From Paludibacterium sp. B53371 (GTDB taxonomy: Bacteria; Pseudomonadota; Gammaproteobacteria; Burkholderiales; Chromobacteriaceae): DNA of 64,000 nt. Within the stretch, counting starts at the first letter, position 1. Each line of letters opens with the position of its first letter. The notes under the pieces were generated by a model. That model was not told the DNA's origin. It searched no databases and saw only the letters and a program-made list of their open reading frames with translations. This document shows positions 43,194 to 51,976 of this stretch, piece after piece. Made by a program: the position numbers and the translations under genes. The stretch is taken from the NCBI RefSeq assembly GCF_018802765.1, contig NZ_CP069163.1, positions 1,736,001 to 1,800,000 on the forward strand, written 5' to 3'.

Positions 43194-43829
43194 ATGCCCC
43201 TGACCCCCGAACAAGTCGCCACGTTTCTGGCTGCCGCCATCCTGATCACGCTGGCTCCCGGCCCTGACAATCTCATGGTACTGAGCACCGGGATCAGCAA
43301 TGGTCGCAAGCCCGGCATGCTGTTCGGGCTCGGATGCGCACTGGGCTGCATCAATCACACCATCCTGGCCGCACTGGGCGTCAGTGCCCTGATTGCCGCC
43401 AGCCCGACAGCTTTCACCCTGCTGCGCCTGAGCGGCGGCGCCTACCTGATCTACCTGGGCATCCAGGCGCTGAGAAGCGGCGGAACGCGCTTTGAAAGCG
43501 GCCAGCCAACGGCATCACAGCCCTGGCGCCGCTACCTGCTGCGCGGCATCCTGGCCTCTGCCATCAACCCCAAAGTTGTGCTGTTCTTCCTGGCCTTCCT
43601 GCCGCAGTTCGTCGTCACCCGCCACGGACAGGTCAGCCTGCAGATCACCCTGCTCGGTCTACTGTTCACGCTGCAGGGCGGGCTGCTGTTTGCTTTGCTG
43701 GGGTATTTTTCCGGCGCAGTCGGTCAATGGCTCAAGCGACGGCCGCAGACGGGCCAATGGCTGGACCGTCTGGCCGGTAGTGTATTCGTACTGCTGGGAA
43801 TCAAACTGGCGCTGACGCAGAGCCGCTGA
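43194..43829 (+). CDS. LysE/RhtB-family amino acid exporter
   Basis: A 211-residue protein with six hydrophobic helices and the RhtB signature ITLAPGPDNLMVLSTGISNG near residue 20, plus FFLAFLPQFV in the middle. Such carriers export threonine, homoserine, lysine or cysteine derivatives; substrate is not decidable. AAAGGAG precedes the start at 43194. Confidence 0.93.
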   Translation: MPLTPEQVATFLAAAILITLAPGPDNLMVLSTGISNGRKPGMLFGLGCALGCINHTILAALGVSALIAASPTAFTLLRLSGGAYLIYLGIQALRSGGTRFESGQPTASQPWRRYLLRGILASAINPKVVLFFLAFLPQFVVTRHGQVSLQITLLGLLFTLQGGLLFALLGYFSGAVGQWLKRRPQTGQWLDRLAGSVFVLLGIKLALTQSR

Positions 43830-43843
43830 GGACGTGCGCCGGA

Positions 43844-44071
43844 TCAGGCCTTGGGCTTTTCCAGATCCATCAGCTTGCGCGCCACGCGCAGGTGAATCAG
43901 GCGCACCGCACCATCCATGGCCTCCCGCACCTCGGCACTCATGACGGCATAGCTGAGCGCATGGCCGCAGCCACGACAAAGCATCATATCTTCATCTTGC
44001 GGGAACTCGGGCCCCTCAATGTCCAGAGAGCAACATTTGGGACAGATCAGCAAGGGAGCCGGGTCGGACAT
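43844..44071 (-). CDS. small zinc-ribbon protein
   Basis: The 75-residue protein has CPKC (about 10-13) and CRGC (about 32-35), a zinc-ribbon pair, followed by a helical C-terminus (AMDGAVRLIHLRVARKLMDL). I do not recognise the family; the knuckle pair suggests nucleic acid or protein binding. It converges with LysE and is transcribed away from the UmuD-like gene. Confidence 0.7.
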   Translation of the reverse strand: MSDPAPLLICPKCCSLDIEGPEFPQDEDMMLCRGCGHALSYAVMSAEVREAMDGAVRLIHLRVARKLMDLEKPKA

Positions 44072-44248
44072 GGAAGGCTTTCAGCAGCAAGGGGAACGAT
44101 TCGGATTTTAGGCGGAACCAGCACCGTGTCAACCGCCTCGACACGGAAAGGCTGACGCCAGTCAAGACAACCCATTGTAATCGTTTCGTTTTTTCATTCT
44201 GTTGCAGCAACACATCACTCCCCGCCCAACAAACTTGCCTCACCGGAT

Positions 44249-44264
44249 GATTATGTACATAATC
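44249..44264. promoter_or_regulatory. 16-bp perfect palindrome before UmuD-like gene
   Basis: GATTATGTACATAATC is its own reverse complement. It ends 26 bases before the UmuD-like start, in the promoter area. The E. coli LexA box (CTG-N10-CAG) is not present, so a different regulator, possibly the UmuD-like protein itself, may bind. Confidence 0.55.
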
Positions 44265-44290
44265 AAAAAAAACGCTGAAGGAGCAGTCAG

Positions 44291-44869
44291 ATGACACAAG
44301 GCGGAAAACGCGAGGGAGCAGGACGCAAACCCCGCTTTGGCGCGGACAAGACGGTTGCCATGCGGGTGCCTGAGCCCCTCAAGCCCCTGCTGGACCAGTG
44401 GCTGAGCGATTATCGCGCACTGCGGACGCTGCAACGTAGCCAGGCGGAAGATTTTCGCACGCTCGGGCAAAGCCTGACGGCACTGTCCCTGCCGATGTTT
44501 GCCAGCCGCGTGCCAGCCGGCGCCCCCGTACCCGCAGATGATCTGCGCGAGGCCGACATCGACCTCAATACGCTGCTGGTCCGGCGCCCGGACACGACCT
44601 TCATGGTCACGGTCAAGGGAGAGTCCATGCGTGACGCCGCCATCCTGGATGGTGACATGCTACTGGTCGACAGCTCGATCGAGCCGCGCCATGGCAAGAT
44701 CGTCGTCGCCGTCATCAATGGCGAGCTGACGGTCAAAAGACTGGAAAAAACCGCACAGGGCATCCGCCTGATGCCGGAAAACCCGGATTTTTCCCCCATT
44801 GAAGTGCCCGAAGATGCCAGCTTTTTCATCTGGGGCGTGGTGACCCGAGTCATCCACCAGGTGGATTAA
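44291..44869 (+). CDS. UmuD-like S24 self-cleaving protein with basic N-terminal extension
   Basis: This 192-residue protein has a UmuD-type S24 peptidase fold in its C-terminal half: catalytic Ser112 in TVKGESMRDAAILDGD and Lys149 in GELTVKRLE, with a possible self-cleavage bond Ala76-Gly77 in VPAGAPVPADD. Unlike UmuD it begins with about 50 extra residues (GGKREGAGRKPRFGADKTVA) of the basic GAGRKP type found in DNA-binding or plasmid proteins. No umuC follows. It may thus be a regulator cleaved upon RecA activation rather than a polymerase subunit. GAAGGAG precedes the ATG by about ten bases. Confidence 0.85.
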   Translation: MTQGGKREGAGRKPRFGADKTVAMRVPEPLKPLLDQWLSDYRALRTLQRSQAEDFRTLGQSLTALSLPMFASRVPAGAPVPADDLREADIDLNTLLVRRPDTTFMVTVKGESMRDAAILDGDMLLVDSSIEPRHGKIVVAVINGELTVKRLEKTAQGIRLMPENPDFSPIEVPEDASFFIWGVVTRVIHQVD

Positions 44870-44915
44870 TCGTCAACGGACCGAGCCACCCGGCTCACCC
44901 GAACTGGAGCGCAAC

Positions 44916-45062
44916 ATGAACGTCAACGATCAACTCATCAAGATCAAATTCATGGACTGGCGTCGCCTGCCGCGCGCCTTCCGCAGCGTGGTCGCGGGCC
45001 AGCCGCAGGTACTGGTTTCGCGCACAGGAAAAAGCTTCTTCGTCCCGGTCGAATTCGTCTGA
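44916..45062 (+). CDS. 48-residue basic protein downstream of UmuD-like gene
   Basis: A short open frame encodes 48 residues (MNVNDQLIKIKFMDWRRLPR at the start) with basic and hydrophobic residues and a closing strand SFFVPVEFV. CTGGAG lies six bases before the ATG, and the gene starts 46 bases after the UmuD-like stop, so cotranscription is plausible. I do not recognise the family. It may be a small partner of the UmuD-like protein or not be translated. Confidence 0.45.
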   Translation: MNVNDQLIKIKFMDWRRLPRAFRSVVAGQPQVLVSRTGKSFFVPVEFV

Positions 45063-45350
45063 CCCCTCCCGCGTGCGGTCATGTCCCTGCGGCATACCGC
45101 ACAGCGGAAGACCGCCATGACTCGCTGTCCGCCCCCGCCAAGCCATAGTAATTTTCAATAACAACCCCATTCCGGCTGCCAAGCTGCACTGCAGCAAGTA
45201 AAATCCTATGGAATTTGCTCGATACCCGGCTGTCTAGCCATAAAAACCGGTCCTTCAGGACGCCATCGGCAAAATCCGGTTTTATCCCTTCTGCGGGATA
45301 TTTGCCCTGAGCGACCGGCCACATGACAACCGGCAGACTGCGCCACCCAT
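45063..45350. other. intergenic region before slt
   Basis: About 290 bases without a gene. GTGCGGT (45073-45079) and ACCGCAC (45096-45102) form an inverted repeat that could end the UmuD-like transcript, though no U-tract follows. A second small dyad (ATCCC/GGGAT) lies near 45285-45300. The slt start has no clear Shine-Dalgarno. Confidence 0.3.
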
Positions 45351-47321
45351 ATGGATATTCGCATGACCGTCATCTCTCGTACCTTGCGCCAGGCCTTGCT
45401 GGCCGCCCTCCTCACCATGCCGGCCCTCAGCCAGGCCTCCACACAGAGCGACCTGATCGGCGCGCTGGATGCCTACCGGGCCAACGACCTGAGCCGCCTG
45501 CAACAATACGCCACCAGCATGGGGAACGACCCTCTGGCCATTTACCCAGCCTATTGGATCACCCTCAAGGCACTGGACAAAGACGACGACGATCAGATCA
45601 AGCGCTTTCTCGACCAGAATGGTCCGGGCATCCTGACGGAAAAAGTCCGCCGCGAGTGGTTGAAAAAACTCGGCCAGCGCGGCAACTGGGCGTTGTTTGC
45701 CAGCCAGTGGAGCAAGCTGCCGCCCGAAGGACGTGACGAGGAAACCCAGTGTTATGGCGATTTGCTGACGCTGCGCCAGGGCACGGCCCCCGCCAATCTG
45801 GACCGCTTCCTGGATGGCCGCCCCGCCCCGGAAGGCTGCACGACCCTGATCAACGCCGCAGCACAGCGCGGCCTGCTCAGCCAGGACTGGCTGTGGAAAC
45901 GCCTGCGCCGACTGTTGACCGGCAATTACCTTACCCAGGCGCGTCAGCTGGCCGACAACAACAATCTGCCCTTCAATGCCACCCTGATCAACAGCCCGGG
46001 CAAGGTTGACCTCTCGACCAGACAGGGGCAGGAGATCATGCTGCTGTCGATCGAAAACAAGGCCCGCAACAACCCGCAGGATGCCGCCAGAGCGCTGAGC
46101 GCCGTTGAGGACAGCATCGGCAAATCGGCTGCCGGCTATGGCTGGGGCCAACTGGCGCTGCTGGCAGCCCGCAAGCTGCAGATGGACGACGCCCTGAACT
46201 GGTATGCCCGCGCAGATAGGCAGCAACTGAACAACGACCAATGGGAGTGGTGGGCCCGTGCCGCCCTGCGCCAGGGGCAGTGGGATCTCCTGCAAAATGT
46301 CATTCAGTCGATGCCGCCCGCGCTGAGCGCCAAACCAGCCTGGCAATACTGGCTGGCCCGCGCCCTGCGCACCCGCAATCAGCAAGGAGAGGCCAACGCC
46401 CTGCTGGCCCGTGCCAGCAACGATCGCGGCTATTACGGCCTGCTGGCTCAGGAAGAGCTTGGCAACAGCCTGAAGGCGCTGCCCGACCGCAGCACCCCCG
46501 GCGAGCAGGACAGTGCCCTGATGCGCCGCGATCCGGCCATCATCCGCGCCCTGGCCCTGTACGACATCGCCGAAAATGCCCGGCGCCCTGATCTGCGCAG
46601 CGAGGCCCAGAACGAGTGGCGCTGGGCCATGCGCGGCCGCAGCGACATGCAGCTGCTGGCCGCCTCCGAAATTGCCCGCAAAGTGGGTTTTTACGACATG
46701 GCCATCTACAGCGCGGAGCGGACCCAGACCCAGCATGACTTTTCCCTGCGCTATCTGACCCCCTTCAAGGAGATCACCCAGCGCTACGCCAAACAGATCG
46801 GCATCGATGATGCCTGGGTCTACGGTCTGATCCGCCAGGAAAGCCGCTTCATCACCATGGCCCGATCCGGCCCCGGCGCCACCGGGCTGATGCAGCTGAT
46901 GCCGGCGACGGCACGCTGGGTTGCCAAGAAAATGGGCCTTTCCAACCAGCTGGCCATCAACGATATTGAAACCAATATCCAGCTTGGCACCTGGTACCTG
47001 AAATACGTACTGACCTCACTGTCCGGCAATCCGGTCCTGGCGACCGCCGGCTATAACGCCGGCCCGAACCGCGCCCGCGCCTGGCAGGCCAGCACGCCGA
47101 TGGATGGCACCATCTATGCCGAGACCATTCCTTTCAGCGAAACGCGTGACTATGTGCAAAAAGTCATGGCCAACGCGGCTTACTACGGCAGCGCAATGAA
47201 CAATGCAAACATCACGCTGAAAACCCGCATGGGCACCATCCCGGCCCGCGGCCAGTCCGGCAACGGCAGCGCCGACCAGAGCCCGGCTCAGGCCAGCCCG
47301 TCCCCGGAACTGACGCCATGA
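45351..47321 (+). CDS. slt: soluble lytic murein transglycosylase, Slt70 type
   Basis: Slt70 cuts the glycan strands of peptidoglycan in the periplasm. The 656-residue length matches. A signal peptide occupies the first 30 residues (LRQALLAALLTMPALSQAS). A long superhelical alpha domain fills about 35-450, and the catalytic domain (about 470-620) has the Glu in YGLIRQESRFITMARSGPG and GLMQLMPATARWVAKKMG. The start could be 45351 or 45363; neither has a good ribosome site. Its stop overlaps cca by four bases. Confidence 0.95.
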   Translation: MDIRMTVISRTLRQALLAALLTMPALSQASTQSDLIGALDAYRANDLSRLQQYATSMGNDPLAIYPAYWITLKALDKDDDDQIKRFLDQNGPGILTEKVRREWLKKLGQRGNWALFASQWSKLPPEGRDEETQCYGDLLTLRQGTAPANLDRFLDGRPAPEGCTTLINAAAQRGLLSQDWLWKRLRRLLTGNYLTQARQLADNNNLPFNATLINSPGKVDLSTRQGQEIMLLSIENKARNNPQDAARALSAVEDSIGKSAAGYGWGQLALLAARKLQMDDALNWYARADRQQLNNDQWEWWARAALRQGQWDLLQNVIQSMPPALSAKPAWQYWLARALRTRNQQGEANALLARASNDRGYYGLLAQEELGNSLKALPDRSTPGEQDSALMRRDPAIIRALALYDIAENARRPDLRSEAQNEWRWAMRGRSDMQLLAASEIARKVGFYDMAIYSAERTQTQHDFSLRYLTPFKEITQRYAKQIGIDDAWVYGLIRQESRFITMARSGPGATGLMQLMPATARWVAKKMGLSNQLAINDIETNIQLGTWYLKYVLTSLSGNPVLATAGYNAGPNRARAWQASTPMDGTIYAETIPFSETRDYVQKVMANAAYYGSAMNNANITLKTRMGTIPARGQSGNGSADQSPAQASPSPELTP

Positions 47322-48559
47322 GGTTCCCGGCCCCGATTCAGGCCTATGTCGTCGGTGGTGCCGTGCGCGATCAGCTGCTCGGCCTGCCTGCCGGCGACCG
47401 TGACTGGGTGGTGGTCGGCGCCACGCCGGCGTGGATGCTCTCGCAGGGCTTTCGCCCGGTCGGCAAGGATTTCCCGGTATTCCTGCACCCGCAGACGCAG
47501 GAGGAATATGCCTTGGCACGCACCGAGCGCAAGACCGCACCGGGCTACCATGGCTTCACCTTCCATGCCGCCCCCGATGTCACGCTGGAGCAGGACCTGG
47601 CCCGGCGCGACCTGACCATTAACGCCATGGCCATGAGCCCGCAAGGCGAGCTGATCGATCCGTTCAACGGTCAGGCTGACCTGGCCGCCGGTCTGCTGCG
47701 CCATGTCAGCCCGGCCTTCGCCGAAGATCCGGTGCGAATATTGCGGGCTGCTCGCTTTGCCGCCCGCTTCAATTTCCAGCCGGCCGGCGAAACCCTGCAG
47801 CTCATGCGTGACATGACAGCCAATGGCGAAGTCGATGCCCTGGTGGCCGAACGCGTCTGGCAGGAGATGTCTCGCGCACTGATGACCGACACGCCCTCGC
47901 GCTTCTTTGCCCTGCTGCGCCAGTGTGGCGCCCTGGTACGCATCATGCCGGAGGTCGATGCGCTGTTTGGCGTGCCACAACCCCCGCAGCACCACCCGGA
48001 GGTCGACACCGGCATTCATGTGATGCAGGCGCTGGATTATGCGGCCCGTCACGACATGCCGCTGGCCACCCGCTTTGCCGTCCTCTGCCATGATCTGGGC
48101 AAGGCGCTTACCCCGCGGGACATCCTGCCACGCCACATTGGCCACGAGTCACGTGGCGAACAGCCCTTGCTGAACTTGTGTGAGCGGCTGCGCATACCGG
48201 CCGAGTGCCGTGACCTGGCGCGCATCACCGTCCTGCAGCACACCAACGCCCACCGAGCCGGCGAACTGCGCGCCGCCACCGTGCTCAAGCTGTTCAAGGC
48301 TTGTGACGCCTTGCGCCGCCCCGAGCGCTTCCGTCAGATGCTGGATGCCTGCCTGGCCGACGCCCGCGGTCGTACCGGTTTCGACACTTGCGACTATCCG
48401 CAGGCAGACTGGCTGGCCGGCATGCTTGATGCCGCCCGGTCACTGAATGCCGGTGCCCTGGCCAGTCAGCTGACCGATAAAAGCCAACTGCCACAGCGCA
48501 TTGATGAGGCCCGAATCGAACTCATCGAGCAATGGCGACGACAGCACCTGCCGGCATGA
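47318..48559 (+). CDS. cca: CCA tRNA nucleotidyltransferase with HD domain
   Basis: Cca adds or repairs the CCA end of tRNAs. The 413-residue protein has the polymerase head (YVVGGAVRDQLLGLPAGDRD, with the metal aspartates in DRDW), the RRDLTINAMAM motif, and a C-terminal HD phosphohydrolase domain (LATRFAVLCHDLGKALTP and GHESRGEQ), so it is the multifunctional enterobacterial type. The ATG overlaps the slt stop. Confidence 0.97.
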   Translation: MRFPAPIQAYVVGGAVRDQLLGLPAGDRDWVVVGATPAWMLSQGFRPVGKDFPVFLHPQTQEEYALARTERKTAPGYHGFTFHAAPDVTLEQDLARRDLTINAMAMSPQGELIDPFNGQADLAAGLLRHVSPAFAEDPVRILRAARFAARFNFQPAGETLQLMRDMTANGEVDALVAERVWQEMSRALMTDTPSRFFALLRQCGALVRIMPEVDALFGVPQPPQHHPEVDTGIHVMQALDYAARHDMPLATRFAVLCHDLGKALTPRDILPRHIGHESRGEQPLLNLCERLRIPAECRDLARITVLQHTNAHRAGELRAATVLKLFKACDALRRPERFRQMLDACLADARGRTGFDTCDYPQADWLAGMLDAARSLNAGALASQLTDKSQLPQRIDEARIELIEQWRRQHLPA

Positions 48560-48562
48560 GTC

Positions 48563-49132
48563 ATGATCCCCCGCGTCCTCGACACCGCCCGACTGATTCT
48601 GCGCGAATGGCAAGCGGAGGATCTGCCCGCCCTGCGCGAGCTGAATGCCGATCCGGTCGTCATGGCCCACTTCCCGGCTCCGCTCAGCGCCAGGCAGAGC
48701 GATGCCCTCGTCGCAAGACTGCAGCAGCGGATGATTCAGCAGGGGTGGGGATTCTGGGCGCTGGAGCGCAAGCGGGATGGCGAATGTCTGGGCTTCTGTG
48801 GTCTGAACCAGCCGGCCTGGCAAGCCCACTTCACACCATGCGTCGAGATCGGCTGGCGGCTGGCCCGGGCTCACTGGGGTAAAGGCTATGCACGAGAAGC
48901 CGCCCGCGCGGTCTTGCGCTACGGCTTCGATCAGTTGCAGCTCGCCGAGATCGTCGCCTTCACCGTACCGGCCAATCAGCGTTCCAGGGCCGTCATGCAG
49001 GCCATCGGGATGCAACGGGACGACACGGGCGATTTTCTCCATCCGCAGTTACCGGCAGACCACCCGCTGGCACCCCATGTACTCTACCGGCTGAATGCCG
49101 CGTGCTGGCGGACTCAGGCCGGCGAGAGCTGA
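48563..49132 (+). CDS. GNAT N-acetyltransferase, RimJ/RimL type
   Basis: The 189-residue protein has the GNAT fold with DTARLILREWQAEDLPAL at the start and the acetyl-CoA loop near 100-115 (GWRLARAHWGKGYAREAARA). RimJ/RimL-like enzymes acetylate alpha-amino groups of proteins or small amines; the target is unknown. It begins three bases after cca and overlaps the TrmH gene convergently by 19 bases. Confidence 0.9.
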   Translation: MIPRVLDTARLILREWQAEDLPALRELNADPVVMAHFPAPLSARQSDALVARLQQRMIQQGWGFWALERKRDGECLGFCGLNQPAWQAHFTPCVEIGWRLARAHWGKGYAREAARAVLRYGFDQLQLAEIVAFTVPANQRSRAVMQAIGMQRDDTGDFLHPQLPADHPLAPHVLYRLNAACWRTQAGES

Positions 49133-49914
49133 CGAACCCGTTCAAACAGACAGAGCGTGGCCGCCATGGCCACATTCAGCGACTCGGCATACCCAGGCAT
49201 CGGAATGCGCACCCGGGCATCCGCCGCATCATGCAAGTCCGCCGACACCCCTGCACCTTCATTGCCGAACACGAAGGCCACATTGCCGGAGAGGTCCTGC
49301 TGATACAGCGAACGATCCCCGGCCAGACTGGTCACCAGGCGCACCCCGTCGAACTGCTGCAGCACCGACAGCAAATCCGCCTGTTCATGCAGCGCCAGAT
49401 AGAAGTGCGCCCCCATGCCGGCACGCAAGACCTTGGGCGCATACACGTCAACACAACCGGCACTGAGAAATACCTCGGTCACGCCGGCTGCGGCGGCCGA
49501 GCGCAGGATGGTGCCCATATTGCCCGGATCCTGGATATCTTCCAGCAACAAGCAGGATCGGCCCGTGATGACGGGTGGCACCGGTCGCTGGCAGATAGCC
49601 AGCAGCTCGGGCGCACTGGTCAGCGCAGTCACGCGCGCAAACAAGCCCTCATCCAGCTCGAAAACGGCAACACCGGCAGGCAGGCGCTGCAGCAAGGCCA
49701 GCACCTCAGCCTTGCCCAAAGCCTGGCGATTGACGAACAACTGCGTGCAGACCACCCCGGCGGCCAGCGCGGTCTGCACCAGATGAATCCCCTCCGCCAC
49801 CAGCAAGCCTTGCTTGCGGCGCTCACGGGCATGCTCAATCAGGCGCACCAGCTGTTTGAGGGTATCGTTCTGGGCAGAGGAAATGACTTTGATGGACGGC
49901 TGCATGTCAGGCAT
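49114..49914 (-). CDS. TrmH-family (SpoU) RNA 2'-O-methyltransferase
   Basis: The 266-residue protein has a short L30e-like N-terminal substrate domain (about 10-90) and the SPOUT domain with its knot signatures: LLEDIQDPGNMGTILRSAAA (motif 1), VFVFGNEGAGVS (motif 2) and IPMPGYAESLNVAMAA (motif 3). It methylates 2'-OH in rRNA or tRNA, target not known. The start at 49914 overlaps the HDOD gene stop by eight bases; an ATG three codons later is equally possible. Confidence 0.93.
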   Translation of the reverse strand: MPDMQPSIKVISSAQNDTLKQLVRLIEHARERRKQGLLVAEGIHLVQTALAAGVVCTQLFVNRQALGKAEVLALLQRLPAGVAVFELDEGLFARVTALTSAPELLAICQRPVPPVITGRSCLLLEDIQDPGNMGTILRSAAAAGVTEVFLSAGCVDVYAPKVLRAGMGAHFYLALHEQADLLSVLQQFDGVRLVTSLAGDRSLYQQDLSGNVAFVFGNEGAGVSADLHDAADARVRIPMPGYAESLNVAMAATLCLFERVRQLSPA

Positions 49915-51235
49915 GGCGGCCTGTGAGCGCCGCCACCAACTCCTTGAAACGTTGATAGACCGAGGCGTCGAGATGAATCTGCTCGTCACCGTAGTCAACG
50001 AAGAACACCCCGACCAGCTGATGGCCGGAGAACACCGTCATGGCGGCAAACTCGCCGCCGGGATGCATGCGGAAAAACTCGTCCGGATAGCTGGCAGCCA
50101 GCTTGGCTCGTGCCCCCTCGGGCGCATGAAAGCTCTGCGGCTTACTGCTCAGCACGGCAAAAAACGAGCCCGGCTCCAGTGTCACGGCATGGTTACGCAA
50201 GGGATGATCCGCCGCCAGGCCGACCTGATAGCGCAGCTTCAGACAATGCGCATCGTTGTCGTAACGCAGGAACATCACATGGCGCAAGCGCAGATCCTGC
50301 GCCAGATGACGCACGGTATCGCGCAAGGCGACATCCAGCTCGCCCTCCTCGTCATGCGGCGCAATGGCATGCATTTCCGGCTGATGGAACTCACCGGGCA
50401 GCATCATGAATTCGCGCAGCGGATAGCTATAAGACGGCGCTCGCGGCGAGCGGGCCACATGCAGGCAGGCGTAGGGCACCACGCTGTAGGCCACATTGGC
50501 ACTGACACCGATCAGCCGGGCCGCAGCCTCCACCCCGGCCCACCACTGGGAACGCCAGGCGCCCTGCACCAGACCATTGGCCGTGGCGACCGCCAGCCGC
50601 AACAGTTGCTTGCGCCGCGACACACCGCCATCGGTGGCGATGATATTCAGCAGCCCCATCGGCAAGGGAATGGTCTTGACGAACTGTTCGAGCACTTTCG
50701 GGTAATCCATGCCGAACACTTCAGACACTTCCTGCAACAGCGGGCGCTCCGCCGTGCGATTGCTGTAAAGCAGATAGAAGCAGGCAGGCAGGTTATAAAT
50801 CAGCGCACCGATGTAGCAATCTTCCACCTTGTGCTCGCCGGCCAGCGACAGCCAGTCCTTGGCGATGATGGCAGCAACCCGACCATGCGCCAGCCACAGA
50901 CCAATGTCCTCCACCACGCCAGGATGCAGACGTCCGGTCACCGGCTCCAGCACCGTGAGCGAATTAAAACGACTGACCACCGGCTCCAGGCCGATCAGCA
51001 TCATCGCCTGTTCAATGGAGGGCATGCTTTCATTGCGTTGCAGGGCGCGAGAGCCGCCGACAACACGAATCAGGTCGAACAGCAGCAAGGGATCGGAAAG
51101 CGTCAGGTTGGCCAGATCAGAAAAATTGATCAGATCACTATGGCGCGCACATGCCTGGCGCAGGTCCGCCATCGTACCCGGCAAGATCGGCCAGCGCCGG
51201 GCGGCAATCGAATTGAGCCAACTATTCAGTTCCAT
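49907..51235 (-). CDS. HDOD-domain signalling protein with GAF-like C-terminus
   Basis: The 442-residue protein starts MELNSWLNSIAARRWPILP, the usual entry to an HDOD domain (about 15-230), with PLLLFDLIRVVGGS and GMDYPKVL typical of the family. The C-terminal part (about 300-440) resembles a GAF domain: helix, strand HVMFLRYDNDAHCLKLRY and a final VGVFFVDYGD strand. HDOD proteins lack catalytic HD residues and act in stress, motility or development signalling. It overlaps the methyltransferase upstream by 14 bases. Cotranscription with motAB suggests a motility role. Confidence 0.87.
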   Translation of the reverse strand: MELNSWLNSIAARRWPILPGTMADLRQACARHSDLINFSDLANLTLSDPLLLFDLIRVVGGSRALQRNESMPSIEQAMMLIGLEPVVSRFNSLTVLEPVTGRLHPGVVEDIGLWLAHGRVAAIIAKDWLSLAGEHKVEDCYIGALIYNLPACFYLLYSNRTAERPLLQEVSEVFGMDYPKVLEQFVKTIPLPMGLLNIIATDGGVSRRKQLLRLAVATANGLVQGAWRSQWWAGVEAAARLIGVSANVAYSVVPYACLHVARSPRAPSYSYPLREFMMLPGEFHQPEMHAIAPHDEEGELDVALRDTVRHLAQDLRLRHVMFLRYDNDAHCLKLRYQVGLAADHPLRNHAVTLEPGSFFAVLSSKPQSFHAPEGARAKLAASYPDEFFRMHPGGEFAAMTVFSGHQLVGVFFVDYGDEQIHLDASVYQRFKELVAALTGRHA

Positions 51236-51953
51236 GCGCGGCCCGCCACAACAACAAGGACTGTTGCAAACGCCCGGACAGCGGCAAGCGCTGTTCCGGC
51301 TCGACACCTGGCACGGCGAAGGTATTGCTGATCAACATGGCCCCCGGTCTGGCTTGCATTTGAAATTTGTCCCATACCCTTTTCATCGGTGCCGGCGAGA
51401 GAAACACATAGACGGAATCGTAGTCTTGCCAGTTGACCCGCCAGAAATCCGACAACGCCACACGCACATTGGCCGGACGGCCGGCCCGCAGCCAGCGCAA
51501 CCTCGCCAGACAGAAGCTGCCCCAGGCATTCTCCAGGGCATGCACCTGCAGATCCGGTCGCAGACTGGCCAGACGCAAGGCCAGCCGGGCATCGCCCGCC
51601 CCGGCTTCCAGCACCACGCCCTGCTCGGGCAACACCGCGGCCAGCTGCTGTGCCACTTCCTCGCTCGACCGATACAGCGGCACCCTGGCCAGCCAGGCAT
51701 TGCGACCGAAGGCCAGGGTCAACAAAAAGGCCAGCATGAACAGCCAGGCCGGCAGGCCAGACTGACTGACCAGCACCGCCAGCGGCAACGGCAGGCCCTG
51801 CAACAGCACCGCCACACCCCGACTGCGACAAACGCGCGCCAGCAGGCAGGCAAACACACTGGCCAGCAACGCCCAGCGCCAGACATGCGCCAGGGGGGCC
51901 ACAAAATACCAGGCCAGCAAGGCAGCCAGCAACTGAATCGCCAGGGCGCGCAA
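51222..51953 (-). CDS. membrane-anchored class I SAM methyltransferase
   Basis: The 243-residue protein has two to three hydrophobic stretches at the N-terminus (about 5-25, 30-45, 47-85) followed by a Rossmann-type methyltransferase domain with motif I GVVLEAGAGDARLALRLA near residue 110. Substrate is unknown. The first codon is TTG at 51953. It lies 23 bases after motB and overlaps the HDOD gene; its product may methylate a membrane or secreted molecule. Confidence 0.8.
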   Translation of the reverse strand: MRALAIQLLAALLAWYFVAPLAHVWRWALLASVFACLLARVCRSRGVAVLLQGLPLPLAVLVSQSGLPAWLFMLAFLLTLAFGRNAWLARVPLYRSSEEVAQQLAAVLPEQGVVLEAGAGDARLALRLASLRPDLQVHALENAWGSFCLARLRWLRAGRPANVRVALSDFWRVNWQDYDSVYVFLSPAPMKRVWDKFQMQARPGAMLISNTFAVPGVEPEQRLPLSGRLQQSLLLWRAAHGTE

Positions 51954-51976
51954 CAGCCGCCACAGGGCGGAAGCAA

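Noticed and set aside
41713-43203. 496-codon plus-strand frame across the POT transporter and the following gap
   Set aside because: Most of it is the transporter shadow; the AT-rich end in the gap has no start signal or family.
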